64,000 nucleotides of DNA, from positions 62,001 to 126,000 of the forward strand of contig NZ_JOEK01000015.1 of assembly GCF_000719135.1 (NCBI RefSeq), in the 5' to 3' direction. The position numbers were made by a program, and so were the translations under genes. This stretch comes from Streptomyces avicenniae. Lineage in GTDB: Bacteria > Actinomycetota > Actinomycetes > Streptomycetales > Streptomycetaceae. Below the pieces are notes generated by a model. It had not been told where the DNA came from, did no database searches, and saw only the letters and a list, made by a program, of their open reading frames with translations. Shown in pieces: positions 60,750 through 64,000 of this stretch. Position 1 is the stretch's first letter, and the number at the start of each line of letters is the position of its first letter.

Positions 60750-63700
60750 GTGCGTCTGACCCTGACAGTCGTGGACCCGGTCGGGGGCCGCAGCGCGGAC
60801 ACGGTGATCGACGCGGCGGACGAGACCCCGGTGGGCGCCCTCACGCCCGAACTGATGCGCGCGGTGGGCGCGCCGTCGCACGGCGGGCAGCCCGGCGGTC
60901 CCGGCGGCACCCCGCTGTTCGTCGCGGGCGAGTACCTCGACCCGGCGCTGACGCTCGTCCAGGCGCCGTTGCGCGAGGGCACCGTCGTCAGCCTGCACAA
61001 CCCGAGCGGCTGCTGGCCCGCCGAGCCCGCCGGCACCGTCGAACTCCGCGTCGTCGGCGGCCCGGCGGCCGGGGCCGTGCACCGGATCGCCACCGGGCGC
61101 GTGGACATCGGCAACAGCCCGGACGTCCACATCCACGTCGCCGACGCCTCGTTGCCCGAGCGGGCGATGTCCCTGCGCGTCGCGGCCGACGGCACCTGCA
61201 AGGTCACCGTCTACACGCCGGAACAGCCGACGATGGACGGCGAGGCGTTCGTCCACACCGAGGGTGACCGCGCCGACTGGAAACTCGGCAAACAACTCGC
61301 CGTCGGCGACTCGCTGTTCGAGCTGACGCCGTACTTCCCGCCGGACGCCGCCCTCAAGGTCTCCGAGGACGGCGCCGGGCTCGACTACAACCGCCCGCCC
61401 CGCATCCTGCCCCCCGAGCGGCAGACCAAGTTCAACCTGCCGAGGCCGCCGGGCGAACGCGAACGGCGGCCCGTGCCCTGGCTGATGGCGCTGCTCCCGC
61501 TGGTCGCCGCCGTCGCCATGGCCTACTTCACCGGCCGCTGGCAGTTCCTGCTCATGGCCTTCATGAGCCCGATCCTGCTGCTGTCCAACAACGCGATGGA
61601 GAAGAAGCGCGGCCGGATCACGCACGCGCAGAAACTCGCCGAGTACAAGGAACGCAAGGCCAGGATCGAGAAGGACGCCCGCGACGCGCTGATCGCCGAA
61701 CGGTTCGCCCGCCGCCACGCCGCCCCCGACCCCGCCACCGTCCTCGCCCAGACCACCGGCCCGCGCACCCGCCTGTGGGAGCGCCGCCGCGCCGACCAGG
61801 ACCACCTGCTGCTGCGCGTCGGCACCGTCGAGGCCGACTCCGAGGTCGTCCTGAACGACCCGGAGCAGGACGAGCACAAGCGCCAGGTCGCCTGGAAGAT
61901 CGCCGACGCCCCCGTGACGCTCCCGCTGCGCACCCTCGGCGTCGTCGGTTACGCGGGCGGGGGCGACAGCGCCCGCGCCCTGGCCCGCTGGTCGCTCGGC
62001 CAGATCGCCGCGCTGCACAGCCCCACCGACGTCCAGCTGTACGTCCTCACCGACGGCTCAGGCCAGTACTCCTGGCAGTGGCTGCGCTGGCTCCCGCACG
62101 CGCGGCCCGCCGCCGAGCAGGACGCCAACGTGCTGCTCGGCTCCGACGCCGAGACGGTCGGCGCCCGCATCGCCGAGCTGACCCAGCTCCTCGACGCACG
62201 CCAGAAGGCCGCCAAGCAGGCCAGGTCGAGCGGCCAGACGACGTTCAAGGACGCCGACATCGTCGTCGTCCTCGACGGCTCGCGCCGTATGCGGTCGCTG
62301 CCCGGCGTGATCCGGCTGCTGCGCGAGGGCCCGGCGGCCTCGATGTTCGCGATCTGCGTGGACGACGAGGAGCGGTTCCTGCCCGGCGAGTGCCAGGCGG
62401 TCGTCGTCGCCGAGCCCAACCCCGACCGCCCGCTCCCCGGCGGCGGCACCCCGCGCAACCCCGGGTACGCCACCGGGTTCCACACGTTCCTGGCCGTCCC
62501 CGGCAGCGCGCCCGGCTCGGCGCAGGAGGCGCGCCCGGCGACCACCGCCGACCGGCTGCGCGTGGAGCAGGCCGGGGCGTTCCGCGTGCGCGGCGTGCGT
62601 CCCGACTGGGTGCTGCCCGAGTGGTGCGAGCTGCTGGCCCGTTCGCTGGCGCCGCTGCGGGACATCAGCGGCGAGTCGGAGGACGCGGCGCTGCCGTCCG
62701 CGAGCCGCCTGCTCGACGTGATCGAGATGGAGCCGCCGACCTCGGGGGCCATCGCGGCGCGCTGGCGCCTCGGCGGCCAGTCCACCGAGGCGGTCATCGG
62801 CGAGAGTTACGACGGCGCGTTCTCCATCGACCTGCGGCGCGACGGGCCGCACGGCCTGATCGCGGGCACCACCGGCTCCGGCAAGTCGGAGCTGCTCCAG
62901 ACGATCGTCGCGTCCCTCGCCGTGGCCAACACGCCCGAGAACATGACGTTCGTCCTCGTGGACTACAAGGGCGGCTCCGCGTTCAAGGACTGTGTGCAAC
63001 TCCCGCACACCGTCGGCATGGTCACCGACCTCGACAACTACCTCGTGGAACGCGCCCTCGCCTCCCTCGGCGCCGAACTGACGCGCCGGGAGCACATCCT
63101 GGCGGACGTCGGCGCGAAGGACATCGAGGACTACCAGGACCTCGTGCGCCGCAGCCCCGGGCAGCTCGCGCCCATGCCGCGCCTGCTCATCGTCATCGAC
63201 GAGTTCGCCTCGATGGTCCGCGAACTGCCCGACTTCGTGAAGGGCCTCGTCAACATCGCGCAGCGCGGACGGTCCCTCGGCATCCACCTGCTGCTGGCCA
63301 CGCAGCGGCCCAGCGGCGTCGTCTCGCCCGAGATCCGCGCCAACACCAACCTGCGGATCGCGCTGCGCGTCACGGACGGCAGCGAGTCCACGGACGTCAT
63401 CGACGCGCCGGACGCCGGGTTCATCGCCAAGTCCACGCCGGGGCGCGCGTACGTCAGGCTCGGGCACGCCTCCCTCGTGCCGTTCCAGTCGGGACGTGTC
63501 GGCGGGCGGCGGCCCGGCGCCGTCGATCCGGCGGTGGCGCGGCCCTGGTCGGCGGTCCTCGACTGGAACGGCCTCGGGCGTGGCCGGCTGCGCAAGCCGC
63601 CCGGCGCCAAGTCCGAGGAGGAGGAGATCACCGACCTGAAGGTCCTGGTGGACGCCGTCATCGACGCGGACCGGCAGCTCGGCTTCACGAAGCAGCACAG

Positions 63701-64000
63701 CCCGTGGCTCCCGGCCCTCGACGGCCAGGTGCTGCTGCGCGACCTCGAACACCCGGCGCCCGCCGGGACGCTGCCCGCCGCGCCGTTCGGCGTGGAGGAC
63801 CTGCCGGAGCAGCAGGCGCGGCGTTCGGTGGCGATCGACTTCAAGACCTTCGGCCACATGATCCTGGGCGGCGCGCCGCGCAGCGGCAGGTCGCAGACGC
63901 TGCGGACGATCGCCGGGTCGCTGGCCTGGGTCCACTCCGCCGAGGACGTCCACCTGTACGGCATCGACTGCGGCAACGGCGCGCTCAACGCGCTGACGAA
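60750..64000 (+). CDS. eccC: Type VII secretion ATPase EccC/EssC, 3' end beyond window
   Basis: 1083 residues are visible. An N-terminal FHA-like region (VDIGNSPDVHIHVADASLP, residues ~112-130), two membrane segments around 240-275 (PWLMALLPLVAAVAMAYFTG), a linker domain, then FtsK/SpoIIIE ATPase 1 with Walker A GTTGSGKSELLQT (about 706), VLVDYKGGSAFKD and Walker B LLIVIDEFASMV. ATPase 2 begins near 1030 with GGAPRSGRSQTLRT, whose lysine is replaced by Arg. The FHA-FtsK layout is closer to EssC than to mycobacterial EccC. GTG 60750 with GGGAGG upstream. Confidence 0.95.
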   Translation, partial: MRLTLTVVDPVGGRSADTVIDAADETPVGALTPELMRAVGAPSHGGQPGGPGGTPLFVAGEYLDPALTLVQAPLREGTVVSLHNPSGCWPAEPAGTVELRVVGGPAAGAVHRIATGRVDIGNSPDVHIHVADASLPERAMSLRVAADGTCKVTVYTPEQPTMDGEAFVHTEGDRADWKLGKQLAVGDSLFELTPYFPPDAALKVSEDGAGLDYNRPPRILPPERQTKFNLPRPPGERERRPVPWLMALLPLVAAVAMAYFTGRWQFLLMAFMSPILLLSNNAMEKKRGRITHAQKLAEYKERKARIEKDARDALIAERFARRHAAPDPATVLAQTTGPRTRLWERRRADQDHLLLRVGTVEADSEVVLNDPEQDEHKRQVAWKIADAPVTLPLRTLGVVGYAGGGDSARALARWSLGQIAALHSPTDVQLYVLTDGSGQYSWQWLRWLPHARPAAEQDANVLLGSDAETVGARIAELTQLLDARQKAAKQARSSGQTTFKDADIVVVLDGSRRMRSLPGVIRLLREGPAASMFAICVDDEERFLPGECQAVVVAEPNPDRPLPGGGTPRNPGYATGFHTFLAVPGSAPGSAQEARPATTADRLRVEQAGAFRVRGVRPDWVLPEWCELLARSLAPLRDISGESEDAALPSASRLLDVIEMEPPTSGAIAARWRLGGQSTEAVIGESYDGAFSIDLRRDGPHGLIAGTTGSGKSELLQTIVASLAVANTPENMTFVLVDYKGGSAFKDCVQLPHTVGMVTDLDNYLVERALASLGAELTRREHILADVGAKDIEDYQDLVRRSPGQLAPMPRLLIVIDEFASMVRELPDFVKGLVNIAQRGRSLGIHLLLATQRPSGVVSPEIRANTNLRIALRVTDGSESTDVIDAPDAGFIAKSTPGRAYVRLGHASLVPFQSGRVGGRRPGAVDPAVARPWSAVLDWNGLGRGRLRKPPGAKSEEEEITDLKVLVDAVIDADRQLGFTKQHSPWLPALDGQVLLRDLEHPAPAGTLPAAPFGVEDLPEQQARRSVAIDFKTFGHMILGGAPRSGRSQTLRTIAGSLAWVHSAEDVHLYGIDCGNGALNALT

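Overview
The window is high-GC actinobacterial DNA, most consistent with Streptomyces or a close relative. The signs are pervasive GTG starts, ATGA/GTGA stop-start overlaps, rare TTA leucine codons, an FHA/FtsK-type type VII secretion ATPase, large SpoIIE-type phosphatases and a tRNA-integrated actinomycete conjugative element. The species cannot be named from the sequence alone.

Layout. 1-8.7 kb: a NUDIX hydrolase (cut by the window edge), a membrane GAF/PP2C/ATPase phosphatase, a family-4 glycosyltransferase, a divergent AraC regulator / NmrA-like oxidoreductase pair, a decayed HEAT-repeat gene, and a LacI regulator coupled to a small unknown gene. 8.8-12.1 kb: a three-gene sugar-catabolic operon (Gfo/Idh/MocA dehydrogenase, DUF993 aldolase-like protein, TIM-barrel isomerase) behind a perfect LacI-type operator. 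12.1-18.7 kb: a TTA-containing membrane acyltransferase, RecD2 helicase, citrate synthase, a copper chaperone with a CsoR-type operator, a DedA protein and a small HTH protein. 18.9-31.0 kb: a myo-inositol utilisation regulon made of two divergent operons. One carries iolC, an aldolase-like gene, iolB, iolD and iolA; the other carries an ABC sugar importer, an iolE-like gene, iolG and a GntR regulator.

31.2-45.4 kb: a complete integrative element of 14,158 bp inserted in a tRNA-Cys(GCA) gene and bounded by 44-bp direct repeats. Leftward genes encode a KOW-like/membrane protein, small unknown proteins, a DUF2637 membrane protein, a TraB/FtsK translocase, two small proteins, a primase-polymerase, a RepA-like ATPase, Xis and a tyrosine integrase. 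The rightward arm carries three GntR regulators, a family-2 glycosyltransferase, a run of tiny overlapping genes and a Cys-rich protein. Two different sets of palindromic operators sit beside the first two GntR genes. A 34-codon gene for a very basic, tryptophan-containing peptide lies between attL and the integrase.

45.4-64 kb: next to attR lies a three-gene chromosomal operon (WXG-like protein with a probable 2-nt slip, DUF1023 hydrolase, lipoprotein) carrying three TTA codons. It is followed by an HxlR regulator divergent from an alanine-type aminotransferase, a second sugar ABC importer, NhaA, a Ktr/Trk potassium system, a broken membrane gene, and the start of a type VII secretion locus: a large unknown protein, a WXG100-like protein and an EccC/EssC ATPase running off the end.

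All functional calls are from reading motifs and context; no database search was possible.
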